Shown here: in pieces, positions 49,231 through 60,967 of the stretch
How positions within the stretch are numbered: the first letter of the stretch is position 1
Layout: each line of letters begins with the position of its first letter
Assembly (NCBI GenBank): GCA_037447655.1
Contig: JBBHKE010000930.1
Span: 1 to 64,000, forward strand
Reading direction: 5' to 3'
DNA: 64,000 nucleotides
Source: Zygnema cylindricum
Taxonomy: Eukaryota; Streptophyta; Zygnematophyceae; Zygnematales; Zygnemataceae
The notes under the pieces: model-generated
Databases searched by the model: none
Told to the model about the DNA's origin: nothing
What the model saw: only the letters and a program-made list of their open reading frames with translations
Program-made: the position numbers and the translations under genes

Positions 49231-50335
49231 GGTTATGGGCCCACCCTCCAGGGTGCCTATATTTGATGGATCAGACTTACTTTATTGGGAAATGATGATG
49301 GAGGGAGAACTCTTTGAGAAGCACCTATGGGGCATAGTGTCCGGATAAATTCGATGCCCACCTCCACCGGGGTTTGGAAGAACACGTTTTTCTGGCACCT
49401 CCACCACTACAGCCGCCAAAACATCTACCACCATCAACGATGATGGCGGGGAAGGGGAGGAAATTGTCATGGAAGGAGAAAAGGGAGGAGTCGCATCTCG
49501 AGGGACTCCATTGTCAAGGACGATACCGGCAGCAGCACCACCAGCAATGTCAATGGTGACAGAGAGCCAGACCGAAGGGTCAGAGTATGAAAAGTGGAAC
49601 TATAAAGACAAGGTTGCTAAGCTCTTAATTCTCAAAAGTGTAGTGAAGGGCATTGCCATTCCCCTTATGCATGTCACATCTTCCACTCAGATTTGGGTAT
49701 CACTAGTTAATGAATACAATAATGGATAGTTAATGAATACAAGAATGGATCATTGCAGCAGTAGCCTATGATGGTCTGAGAGACAAAGAGTAAATACATT
49801 GATGATGAAACTACCTGAAGAGTATGAGGATATCATTAACCGATTGCAAGACAGCAATTGGAACTGGGATGATACAGTGGGAATGATTTTAGTGAAAAGA
49901 GAGCACCATAGAGCTTAGGAGAGGGAGTCCAATTGTCCAAGCATTGTCTGCAAGATGTGATTGGCGGAAGCGTGATGAGGAGAAAGGGAAAGATCCCTAT
50001 CGAAACTTTGGAGGAAGAGGACAAGGAGGTGGCAGGTTTGATCGACAGGGGAGAGGAACTCCTCGAGGAGGACTATGTCACTTCTGCAAGAAACCGGAAC
50101 ACTATATGGCAATTATGTCAAACTTACAGATCTCCGACTGAAAGATGGACAAGGAACCTCAAGGGATGGAGGAAAGAAAAAGGCTTTCTTGACTCAAGTT
50201 CACGATGAGGAAGAGGATGAAGCAACCGAACCGGAAGAAGAGCTTGAGGAGCTTCTTCTTAATCCGAAAACTAGTGAGAAGCATGTCGACATTCCACGGA
50301 GACACTAGTGTGCTTTCGGAGGTAAGAGGGACCTT
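49231..50335 (+). pseudogene. Primer site and gag of a 3'-truncated Copia
   Basis: Primer site GGTTATGGGCCCACC at 49231-49245 is a perfect family match; gag starts there as MGPPSRVPIFDGSDLLYW. Stops interrupt it (WGIVSG* near 49347; two stops near 49728), and a frameshift lies near 49900. VNTLMMKLPEEYEDI and a damaged knuckle CHFCKKPEHYMA are visible. It ends at AFGGKRDL, just before the protease, where unrelated sequence begins. No 3' LTR in the window. Confidence 0.85.
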
Positions 50336-50448
50336 GAGTTCCTTTCTCGTCGTATTTTTTTACTTTGTTTTCATGCATACGAATGGTTAACGCTCGTACT
50401 TTTTCTCTTAGAGCTCAATACGAATTAGAAGTGGTAAAAAAAAAAGGT

Positions 50449-50456
50449 CTAATTAG
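50449..50456. repeat. CTAATTAG, first of three target copies
   Basis: The 8-bp sequence recurs at 51195-51202 and 51656-51663, flanking two consecutive hAT-like elements. Confidence 0.85.
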
Positions 50457-51194
50457 TAGTGTTGGGTATCGGGTAAATTCATATTGCGATAACTTCGATA
50501 TTTGATATATCGAATATCGATCGAGCAAACTCCTCGATATATCATACCGGGACCAACATAAATTATCGCGATATATAGTATTTTTTTAAATTTAATATTT
50601 TATATAATATGTTATTTTAGGGATAAAGACATTTTTTCTGATACGCCACGTACGCGTGATTTTCGTTCCGTGACTTAAAGGTAAACGCCGCAAAATGTAA
50701 CCGACAAAAAGGTACTAATTATGTAATTCATATAATTACTTATTACGTAAAGAACTTCACAAAAGTTCACACTAATTTAGTCAAAGTATGATATGAAAAA
50801 AAAAAATTGCAGACTGTTCGTTTCAGGCTTTCAGGCAAGAATACCTACCAATTGCATGCAGATTGGTAGCCATTACTGCTTATCCATTTCCAGCGACTAG
50901 TATTATAGAAAGGTTACATTTTTAGTTTTCTCCATGGATTCCCAAGGGATGGGAGGCACCATGGGAGGTGAAGAGGATAATGACACTGAACTGCTTCCGG
51001 ATATGGAAACAATAGTTGGTAAATTCATCAGAAATTGCAAATCAGAAAAGCCTCAATATATCGGCGGTACGATATGTCGGTGATATATCCTTGATAGTAA
51101 CTTTTCGATATATCGAGGCGATATATCGATTATCGGGTACCTCAAATTCGATACATATCAAATATCGGCAAATGGTCCTTGATATCCAACACTA
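50457..51194. mobile_element. hAT-like element 1 with a transposase remnant
   Basis: Ends TAGTGTTGGGTATC and inverted TAGTGTTGGATATC, with 8-bp CTAATTAG on each side, the hAT signature length. Near 50830-50915 the plus strand reads QEYLPIACRLVAITAYPFPATSIIER, resembling the hAT C-terminal dimerisation region (typically ...IPATSAxSER). The rest is AT-rich and full of GATATATCG. Confidence 0.75.
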
Positions 51195-51202
51195 CTAATT
51201 AG

Positions 51203-51655
51203 TAGTGTTATGCATCGGCAAGGTTTTGCCGATAATCGATATGTACCTTTTTTTGGCTTGCCGATAATCAATATATTGAAAGGATATATCAAAACCAATG
51301 TTATCGCCGAAAAAAACGAATAATATCGGTTTTTTATCGCGATAACACCGGTACCGAAAACTATCGGCGATTGTTCTACAGTTATTACCACATAGCTGTA
51401 CGGAACCGCCGTTGTACCGTTACACAGAGTACGGAACAGATTGTTACACGTGGCACGCCACGCTATATAAAGTGAAAAATAGAATACAGTACATTATAAA
51501 GTACTATCATATAGCGTACTATATTTTTTCCACTTATCGCCGATAAGAAATTTGTTTGTCTCGGAGCGATTTATCGAGAACTCTGACCGTTCGATAATCA
51601 ATAACTATCTGTATCGGTGTTATCGCGATAAATTTCTTGCCAATACACAACACTA
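51203..51655. mobile_element. hAT-like element 2, non-autonomous
   Basis: Ends TAGTGTTATGCATCGGCAA and inverted TAGTGTTGTGTATTGGCAA, flanked by CTAATTAG on both sides; the left copy is shared with element 1. 453 bases, no coding capacity. A fragment of the same family is at 46505-46650. Confidence 0.78.
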
Positions 51656-51663
51656 CTAATTAG

Positions 51664-54600
51664 AACAAAGAAGTGTTCTCATACAAATCTTAAGCCATCA
51701 AATATTTTAAATCATCGCCAATACCTGCATTTAAATTCCGCAATAGTGCAACTTCGAGAGTAGGAGAAAGAAAGGAACTTGAAAACAAATAAAAAAAGTG
51801 GAAAATGTAAATAAATAAATTAATAATGTCGTAGTCAAAAAAAAGGTGAGGATATGAACCAACGACTAGTTTTTGAAAACCGAAAGAAAATTATAAAATT
51901 GAGACGAGCAAAATAAAAAGGAAATTGAAAAAAGGAGGATACAAAAGATAAAAAACACAAAAGAAAAGTCGAAAGGCAGCCGGAAAAAAAAAAGACAAAA
52001 AAACAACAAAAACAAACAAAAAAAAAGCGATTGTTAATCAATTGAGTCACAAACTACAGTAATAAAAAGAATGAACAATTTAAAGAATTGGCGGTGGATA
52101 TTAAACAACGAGTGAAAAAAAAGAAAAACTAGGTAGTCTTTTCTCCATCCACTGTTGACAGCTGGCATTTTGTCCTATGTGAAATATCTTTAACGATCTT
52201 TTAACTGAACAGGGACATCAAAAACTTTAAAAAACATAAGTAAATCTGTCCAAAAAAAAGTGAAACGAACTAAAAATTCTCAGTGGTCGTCAAAAACAGG
52301 TCATCCTTGTTGCTTAACGTCTCTGTCTCCCTCTCCCTCTCCCTCTCCCTCTCCCTCTCCCTCTCCCCCTATTTTTTTATTTTATATTTTTGGCCAATTA
52401 AAAACCCTTCATCTTCACTGTCCACCATTTAATCTAAACACTTTCTTTTCTCTAAAGAGGATTTTTAGAAAACCTAAAACCAAAAAAACGTTCTATTGAT
52501 TGAAACGTGCTTTCCTTTTCAACGTTTAAACGTTTAAACATTATCTTTCTAAAAAAAAAACCTGATTTATTTTTCCTGTAAACCATTTACTATTAAATAG
52601 TTTACTGTAAATCGCTCTTTTCCACAGTAACTGAAAGTGTCTCCTGATTGGTCGATTCTTCAACCGTCGGTGTCTTGAACGATAATCTTTTGTCGTTTAG
52701 TGAAATTTGAGCCAGCTGCCCAGGCGATGGTAAAGGAAAGAAATCTTCGGCGAATCCCGAATACGACAACGAATGCAAATCGTCGAGAATCTGCGCTTCG
52801 TCGGTTTGTGACGTCAGGAATTCCTGAAATCAAACAAAAATTTCGTACAAAAAAAGATTCAGTTTCAGATTTTTTGGCAAAGGCTGGTAATAAAACAGAT
52901 GAAAAAAAAGAGAAAAATGAAAAATGAATGTAACGACAAAAAGAGATATAACGACAGAAAAGCGACAGATGTAACGACCAAGACGTTCGTGGATAGAGAC
53001 AAAAACGGTCAAAACGCACGAGAAACAGATTTAACGACTAAAACAGTCAGCGGTAACGGAATAACCGGCAAAAGCGGACAAAGAGTCGAAAGAAAAAAAA
53101 AAAAAAACAGAAACTGACCGTAAAAAAAAATGACCGCACAATAGAACCAGACAAAAAAACGTCAAAAAAAAACAAGGAAACAAATTAAAACGGTTATTTC
53201 GACGCCTGGCGATCCACACACCTCATCGCTACACTCTTGTCCGTACTCCGTTCCGTACATCATTCCGTACCCCATGTCATACGCCCTCGTACTCCCTGTC
53301 GTACTCTCAAAACTCCCCTCCCTCTCCCTCCTCCCCCTCCCCCTCCTCTCCCTCTCCGTCCTCTCTCTCATCCAATGAGAGGAACATGGGAGGAAGCCAT
53401 GGCCCGGAAGCTTCCTCTCCCGACAATCCCCTGCTGACACGTGGCAGAGCCGCCTGCTGCCAGCTGTCCAATGTTACGGCTAACACCTCTCTCCCGAGAG
53501 ATTCTTTCCCTGAGGAACTGCCAGCTGGCGGAGAGGTGACGGAGGAAGAATAGGAGGAGGAGAGGGATCGAGAGAGAGAGGGATTTTTGTCTTATTCGCA
53601 AGAGGTGGCCATAGCCAAGACATGGAGGAGACGGAAGAGGTGAGAGAAGGTTTTTTTGTACCCATTAATCCCATTATATTAAGATTCCGAAAAGGAGATA
53701 AAAAAAAAATGTAAAATGGAGTTAAAATTGGTACTTAAAATTAGAAAATAAGAGTACGAAAGGGATTTCAGAGTTTGGCTTTTAGGGTTTGGATTTTAGG
53801 TTTTGGATTTGGTAAAAGAATGATGAAAACGTACGAGAAGGTGAAATACTTTACAGGGAAATAGGATGCCAAATCCGTACGTGACAGCTAGTGACAGAAT
53901 TTTAAAAAGTACACGCGTCGTACATTCAGTGGTTACATAGACCGAAATGATCACTTTGAAAAGGTACACCTAAACGGGAGAATCTGAAACGGGCGGCAGC
54001 ATTGGCGGGCGTCACGACTTTGTCGACAGGAAAAATGGGCAGCTTGCCCGGAAACCGTACAGTACCGTACAAAAAGGTACGAGACTGCAGACGGATTTTT
54101 GGAGCCAATCAGAGGCTGGGCTAAATTTCGGGAGTACACCGCACTGCAAGTTGCGGCGGCCGTCGTTTACGAAGAGATGAAATGGGAGGTACTCCAAAAG
54201 GGAATCGACCGTACAGGTACGGAAGGAGCTGGTAATGTAAAACAGGTTATGCTGGTTTGAAACCCGTGCAAAGAAGACAACTTTGGAAGAAATTGGGGTG
54301 CGATATTCTATGTAGATGACAGGTTTAAAAACCATAAACGACAAGTCTGTCAATGCTTAGAAAATGTGTCCATTGACTGGAGTACTGGACTCATGAGATC
54401 GTACGAAACTGAATAGCGAAAAGGTACGGTAGGTGACGTGGCTCTTTTTAAACTAGACTCTGATGACAAGAAGGACAAACATGAGACGTGGCATAATCTC
54501 AAACATGTCAAACGTGCCGTACAGCAATTGGACTGACGCAGTGTGATTCTTCCGGGGGGGGAAAAACGTTTGAATACGAAGCACATGTAGAGGACTTGTT

Positions 54601-54840
54601 TCCATGCTAAAGTCCAGCAAACCTGAATTTTTTTATCATGACTTTTGTACTTTTGTGAATCCATAAAAAGGTATCCAAGGACGCATGGATGGCTTTTTAG
54701 TACGGTAAATCATGAATGAGACACGCTGAAATGCATAGTCGTGACAGAAAACAACCTGACGTCCGGTTCAAAAAATTGATGGTACGGCATGGAAAATAGA
54801 GCAAAATAGTGTTTGTATGTAATGAAATTGAGATTTTTTT
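51664..54840. other. Intergenic low-complexity sequence
   Basis: Contains A-rich runs (51750-52060), a CTCCCT hexanucleotide microsatellite (52318-52370), a CT-rich block (53296-53370) and GTACGGTAC-type motifs from 53900 onward. Short frames such as 52700-52927 (Lys-rich) have no recognisable domain. I see no gene I can support. Confidence 0.5.
52318..52370 (+). repeat. (CTCCCT)n microsatellite
   Basis: About eight units of the hexamer CTCCCT, followed by a T-rich run. Confidence 0.95.
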
Positions 54841-54846
54841 TTATTA

Positions 54847-55575
54847 GGGTGGACTTCCATTAGGCGTCTCAGTAATTGTACGGAAAATTTTACTGAAGGG
54901 CGTGCCTTCCATTACGCCCTTCCATTAGGTCGCGACGGTAAACCACTTTATATTTGCGTGGCTCATTCTGGTTGGTAACATGTAGGTTAATATTAGATGC
55001 TTAAAATCTTGAAAGAATCTTCGAATGCAAAGTGTGAACGCAATATTTGTACGAGCGGAGGTAATATCTGTACCCGGGGAAGAAATATCTGTACCGTCGG
55101 AGGTAATTAATGACTCGTACAAAGGGGCATTAAATGTACTACTCAAAATTTCAAAACGCAACAACAAAAAGGCGACGGCAAACTTTGATGGTTGGGAGCG
55201 TGACGGGATAATTTCAGCGGATTCGCAGCCACCCTGGCGGAAGGCACATGGCCCTTGCAACGTGTACGCACATACACGCGCGCTCATCGTGGATTTTCTT
55301 TCACTTTCCACGCGGCCTATTTTTACACGTTCAGTCTTCAAGAATTGTCCTCCCTGTGCACAGTCTTAACAAACTGTAGGCTTAGTGACGTGGCATCTCG
55401 GATAAAAAGTGTAATAGCATCTCACGGTCCGAATTTACGCCTACAACCTTGGATATTTTTCTGTAATGATGTTTTCCTTGAAAAAAAAAAAATTATGTAC
55501 AGACCTATACAAAACGGTACGGCCGTCACGGCCGTCAATAAAAAACCCCACTTTTTCGCTAATGGAAGGCCACCC
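54847..55575. mobile_element. Harbinger-like inverted-repeat element
   Basis: Ends GGGTGGACTTCCATTAGGCG and, inverted, GGGTGGCCTTCCATTAGCG. TTATTA lies at 54841-54846 and 55576-55581; a TTA target with GG-starting ends fits PIF/Harbinger MITEs. CTTCCATTA recurs twice more near the left end. Frames inside (for example 55025-55369) show no transposase motif. Confidence 0.7.
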
Positions 55576-56419
55576 TTATTACAAAAAATGGTCGATTATA
55601 CCCTGCCACGTGTCCATAGTTAGCCCTAAAAATATGTCGACGCTGTTCCGGGATCTTTTAGATGGACTTCCAGTTGCCACGGCGGGGAAAGAATTATCCC
55701 TGGTTTTTGGATTCTACAAGTCCATATTTTGTTAGTTAGGGTAAATCGCCCAAAAAAAAACATCTCGTTATTCGCTAATCACTACATACGACAAGCTTAA
55801 CGACAAGATCTGCGTCACGAAGGCGACTTAGGGCGTGTCCCCATGTGTTCAAGTAAGGGTTTTCTTCCGTCGTTTTCACAGAAAATGGGACTTCCAACGA
55901 GAAAATATTACGCCGTACGAAAAATGGGCAAAAACACAAGTACATTTTGCGTCATCTTGGAACTTGGAAGGTACGGCAATTTGGCGTTATTATCATCGCG
56001 ACCCACTTCCAGCTCATCTTCACACTTGCACTGGAATCAAATCGCGACCTGATTTTAATCAAAATACTACCCTATTGACGAATAGAAAACCTGGATTGCA
56101 CGCGTCAAACGTTTTCGAAAAAAATTGCACGAAAGAAAGTACGCGCTATTTTTTTCACGGCTCGTCACGCGCATGCACATAAGAAAATGACAAACATGTA
56201 CGGAAAAAAATTTGCAGGGGTCTCGGACCTCCACTTTCCTTCATGGGTCCTTTGCAAAATTTTACGCCGTCCTCGTCTCTCCCCCTCTTTCTCACTCGAC
56301 CACTCCTCTTTCTCTCTTATGTACACGAGATGCAACAATAATAGTATCAAATGAAAGATACTTTTTTTTTCTTTTTTTTGAATGTTTTTGGTCTAAGTTT
56401 GATGGCATATCGAATGATA

Positions 56420-56660
56420 AAATATAAAAAAACGAAATAGGGAAGCCATGGCGGAAAATCTACGTACTGATGACTTCACATGGTAGCATGACTGCGCTAT
56501 GTCACAAAACCCTAAACATCTACAACGTCACAAAAACCTCGACTTCTACAACCGTCGCCGTTTTTAGGAAGTTTCGTAGTTCGTAGTCGTCTACATTTTG
56601 TTTCGTAGACTCTCGCACATTTTGTAGACGTCTATAACTGTCACATATTCGAAGTAATGA
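56420..56660 (+). repeat. Dispersed repeat, copy 2
   Basis: Matches blocks of 32150-32720 in the same order and orientation, including AAACCCTAAACATCTACAA and GTCTATAACTGTCACAT. Confidence 0.65.
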
Positions 56661-56980
56661 ACGTGCAAGTAACGATTGACATAAGCACACTTAGAAAAGT
56701 ACACCGTAAAATCTGCACTAAATTCCAAAGTAACGTTTCAAAGTTTCGGTTACATGGGGACACGCCCTTACCCTTAAAAAGATTATGCGAGACAAACCGG
56801 CGACAAGTCCTTTTGACTGGAAAGTACAATGACGTACGCCGGGTCCGCCGTTTGCTGGTGTCATGATGTCACCCGGACAAACCGTGCGTCGTTCACATAG
56901 AACTGCGTTACTGTAAAAAGGCCGTGGTGTCTTTCGACCCATTTACATCCTGCCGTCTTTCGCTTCACGAGTACAATACC

Positions 56981-57075
56981 CTAAAAAACCCTTAAAAAAC
57001 CTTAAAAAAACCTAAAAAACCCTAAAAAAACCCTAAAAAACCTTAAAAAACCCAAAAAAACCCTAAAAAACCTTG
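56981..57075. repeat. Degenerate telomere-like CCCTAAAAAA array
   Basis: About ten units of (A)CC(C)TAAAAA(A) with variable A-run length, resembling but not equal to the plant telomere repeat CCCTAAA. Confidence 0.85.
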
Positions 57076-57895
57076 CTACATGCAGCTGTTTTAGGAATTT
57101 ATAATCATGTATCACCCGTACGGAATCGATGATTTTTCCATCGGATCAGATTCTGACGATTCTGACCAAATTGGAAAAGGATACAAAAAGTAAATTTGCA
57201 GGTTCTGTTTTTATGGCTTTTAGGGCGGATAACACCGACCGCGTGCCAGCTCAGATCTCAAAGGTTTGACCTTTTCTTCAGTTTTAGGATTCACAACAGA
57301 AAATCTTTACATTTGAGATTCGCTTCTCATTTTGACGGTTGAAATTTGACTGATTTTTTGTCGAAAATCCACAATCAGTATCTATAAATTTTAGACCTTT
57401 GGTCGCTTTGCAGGAAACCTTTATATAGGCGGTGTGTCTGTCTTGATTTTCGCGTTGTCCGTCCGCAGTACGGAAGTCCGCTTTCGACTGTAGTACGGAA
57501 GGGCGATGTATTCGATGTTGTTAAAAGAAAAAGAAAAAGGAGAAGAAGAAAGAAAGGGCGGACAGGAGTTGAACTGAGAAAAGTAACACCGGGACCACAA
57601 AAATTATCCTAATTTCCCAGACAAAAGAAAAAAAATAAAAAAAATGTTGAAAATGTTGATGATAAAAAATGCTAATAAACTATCAGCACACAGTCACTCA
57701 ACTAGTACTATTAAAATTACAAAGATGTTATTTCAGGCCTCACTCACAGAAATTATCACCCCTTTAAACCCCCAGAGCCATGTCAGAAACCCAAATAAAA
57801 AGGAATAAAAGATTTTTTTTTTTGAGGATCTCAGATTCCTCACCTTGAAATTGCCCCAAAACAGACGTATTTGTACCGCATCAAACTCATTTATT

Positions 57896-60151
57896 TCACA
57901 CATTATCCGGGTAAAAATCTCGATAAAAGTTCCGTGCAAAAGCTTGTTCCCGGGCCAATTCCTCCTCTCGAAGACGTTTTCGCATCTTCTTGGAAATTGT
58001 CTTTTTGACAGGCTCCGTCTGCAAAACCACAATAAGCATTTCTTATCCCTCGGTATCCGGTTTTCAAGTATGGTTTTAACATGGTTTCAGTATGGTTTTT
58101 GCATGGTTTTAGAATGGTTTTAGCACGGTTTTAGGATAATTTTAGCAGGGTTTCAGTATGGTTTTCACATTGTTTTAGTATGGTTTTCGCATGGTTTTAG
58201 AATGGTTTTAGCATGGTTTTAGGATAGTTTTAGCATGGTTTTAGTATGGTTTTAGCATGGTTTTAGAATGGTTTTAGCATGGTTTTAGTATGGTTTTAGC
58301 ATGGTTTTAGTATGGTTTTAGAATGGTTTTAGCAGGGTTTTAGTATGGTTTTAGTATTAGTCTTAGCTTTAGTTTTAGTATGATTTTACTTTTGATCTTA
58401 GATTTTGTTTAGTGTGGATTTTGTTTCAGTGACAGTTATATTCTTTGCATGGTTTTAGTTCTAGTGTGGTTTTAGCATGGTTTTTAGTTTAAGTTTCAGT
58501 AAGGATCCTATCGACACTTTTTCATCAGTTCTCAAAGGTTTAATAGAAACTGACACTAAATTTAGTAGAGATTTTGGCAGAATATACATTTAATACACAA
58601 ATAATAAATAAAATATCAATAAACAAACGAGTACGAATTTTCTTGCGAGATTATGAAAGTCTAAAAGGCAATCAACTAAACCTAATGTGGATTTCTTTCG
58701 CTCATTTCTTATATGGTTTACCTTCTTTTGACCATCATAGCGTGGATACTTCTGTTGTGGTTTTGTAAACAAAATACAAACTATTCCACTCTATTTACTT
58801 ATTAATCACAGTAAAAGTTTTGTTGAAACTATTATTACACCATGAAGTAATTACACTACAAATGTAGACCGACAACCGGGAACAGTGGAACATGTAAGAA
58901 AAAAATTTGAGAAAAAAAAATAGTAATAATAATAACAACAATAAAAGATATTAAGTTCAATAATACAACTCCACATGAATCATGTCACAAAAATGTTTCA
59001 AGATTTTTGCTCTAACATCATTCATTGCTAATTGATAATATCATGCATTGTTTTGTATTCCTGCAGGCGCAAAAATCAGCAGGTACAAAATTGTAAATAT
59101 TTTGAACTTCAAAACAAAACAAATCTGTACAGTTCTTTACAATTTAGGACCTGCTGACGTTTGCGTCAGCAGTTATACAAAACAACCCATGCTAATTAAA
59201 ATTCCCTCTCTCTAAATTCAACAAGAAAAAGAGAGACTTACTGCAGGTTTCTCTTCTTTCACTTTCTGCGATTCTTTGTCTCCATTTGTCTTCAGTTCTG
59301 TCTTCCTTTTCGCACCGATTCCTCTACGGTCAACTTTCTTCTCCGTTGTCAAAGGATTTAGAGGGCCCTGCCACGTAACTGCCACGTCAGCAAATTTTTG
59401 CAACCCGCTTGACCAAGTTTGACCTAAAATGGACTTCCTTGCATTAGACAATGATAACGTTTGCCTAAGATTGACTAGATTTGACCTAGATTGATTAGGT
59501 TTGACCAAGATTGACTAGGTCTGACCAAGATTGACCAAATCTGACCAAGATTGACCAAATCTGACCAAGATTAACTAGGTTTAACCAAGATTGACCAGGT
59601 CTGACTGCGCTTGCCTTGCTTTGATTAGACTACCCTTGACTTCAGTGTCATCGCTAATCCTAATGCAAATCTCTAACCCTAATTTTCACAATAACCCTCA
59701 GTTTCAGCCAGAAGCCCTAAATTTCATATGTAAACCCTAATGATTAAATAAGAACCCTAATTTTCATGTAAGCCCTAGATTTCACACAATCCCTAATATT
59801 TGAAAGCAAGCACTATTTTTCAGCCACAAACCCTAATTACGACAGGTTTTAGCCCCTTGAAAACTCACCTGCTCTGTTGCCCCGAGACCGTGACCTTCTC
59901 GCCATCCGGCTTTTTTAAGGAGCTGCCCGTCCACCAATAAAAAAAATGGTAATTTGAACTTGTATTTTGTTTTTGATGGTTCAGTAAAAAATTGTTCAGG
60001 AAAGTCAACAAAAGACAGGTCAAAAATAGAAAGAGAAAAAGGAAAAAAAACAGCTGCTGACAAAGAAAGTAGAGTCAAAAAAGACAAATATATATACCTG
60101 GTATCCGATTCCACCGAATTTGGAAGCTTCGGAGAAGCTTTCCTCAGCCAT
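57896..60151 (-). CDS. Small G-patch domain protein, four exons
   Basis: Minus-strand exons 60098-60151, 59869-59922, 59242-59367 and 57896-58018, all phase 0 with GT-AG introns, give 118 residues. Exons 1-2 encode MAEESFSEASKFGGIGYQ and LLKKAGWREGHGLGATEQ; exon 3 GPLNPL...DRRGIGAKRK. Together they form the G-patch (hhxxxGaxxGxGxG..GxxxPh), a module that activates DEAH-box helicases in splicing and ribosome biogenesis. Exon 4 encodes a basic Lys/Arg helix (KKMRKRLREEE) and ends FYRDFYPDNV, a C-terminus I associate with a short plant G-patch protein family. Two of the exons are only 54 bases. It shares an 816-bp promoter region with the PPR-SMR gene. Exact orthologue not assigned. Confidence 0.85.
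58066..58500. repeat. ATGGTTTTAG minisatellite in G-patch intron 3
   Basis: Roughly 30 imperfect units of about 12 bases, ATGGTTTTAG(C/T/A), lying just upstream (in gene sense) of the exon 4 acceptor. Units decay towards 58500. Confidence 0.92.
59440..59625. repeat. GATTGACCAA/TCTGACCAA repeat in G-patch intron 2
   Basis: Alternating GATTGACYAR and TCTGACCAA units of 10 bases, best preserved at 59515-59580. Confidence 0.88.
59640..59845. repeat. AACCCTAA (telo-box-like) cluster in G-patch intron 2
   Basis: About eight CCCTAA-type motifs spaced 20-30 bases apart with TTTCA spacers: an interspersed repeat (AACCCTAATTTTCAY). Telo-boxes are known promoter elements of translation genes; here they are intronic. 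Confidence 0.85.
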
Positions 60152-60967
60152 GGCCTCCTTCTGTTGTGGCCAACTTAGGGTTTTCTTTTAGGGTTGCTTT
60201 CGACACAAAGTTGAAAGGTAAATTATAATTAAAAGATAAATTAAAACTACAAGGTAAGGAAGAATTAAAAGAAAAGTTAAACTTAAGCTGTACCTTTTTT
60301 CCTAAGATTATTTTTTTTAGCTTCAGCTACAAAGTGAGAATAGATGAAAAAAGAGAGTGACATGTATCGGAATAATAGCTTTAAAGGACTACTAAAATCG
60401 TACGCTAAGTACAGTACTGTACTGTACTGTAGAGTACAAGAGGCGTTCGTTAAGCAGCCTCACTCCCGCCTATTGACGTCATAATTCATATTTTGACGTC
60501 ACTACTGGACGGCTGGATTAATACAGTTGAAAGTTGTAAATTCAACACTGAGCGTCCGATATTACACTCCATCTGTCTATGATAATCTCGACCGTTGAAT
60601 TATACGTATTATACCTTCATCTTCTGCACTATTCCCATTTACTTGTTTTTGTGCTTATTATACGGCGCACAATAAGACTGCACTGTAAGAAACGAAAGTT
60701 GAAGGCACCGATGGGACGTGTTGCCATTCCTTTTACGCCATAGGATATTTTCCTGGCAGCCATACCTGTAGACTTTTGTCGTTTATCGTGGAAAAGTGGC
60801 AAGTTATGTACGGTAATAGCCTTGAAACATTTCAGATTGGACAGTGACAAACTTCTCATTTTGAAAAGTTTCAGATTCTTGCAGCCTTCATGCTGGCTGG
60901 TTGAATATTGACCATGTGCCTTCATCCAGGACTATAACCTCCATTATTCTATTAGAAGTTCTGCAAT
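60152..60967. promoter_or_regulatory. Bidirectional promoter region
   Basis: 816 bases between divergent start codons. Contains AGTACAGTACTGTACTGTAC at about 60410, TGACGTCA-like motifs at 60473-60500 (two TGACGTCA half or full sites) and telo-box-like TTAGGGTTTTC at 60175. A 98-codon minus-strand frame at 60629-60925 has no recognised domain and is probably a shadow. Confidence 0.55.

Larger units (their letters stand above)
55582..57895. other. Intergenic sequence with a dispersed repeat and telomere-like repeats
   Basis: No supported gene. Holds repeat copy 2 of the 32150-32720 family at 56420-56660 and CCCTAAAAAA repeats at about 56981-57075. The 3' end (57720-57895) is probably 3' UTR of the G-patch gene. 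Confidence 0.5.

Noticed and set aside
55025-55369. 114-codon frame as a possible transposase
   Set aside because: Lies inside the Harbinger-like element but shows no DDE or helix-turn-helix motif; likely chance.
56981-57075. Interstitial telomere or chromosome end
   Set aside because: Units are CCCTAAAAAA with variable A number and only about 95 bases long; unique genes lie beyond it.
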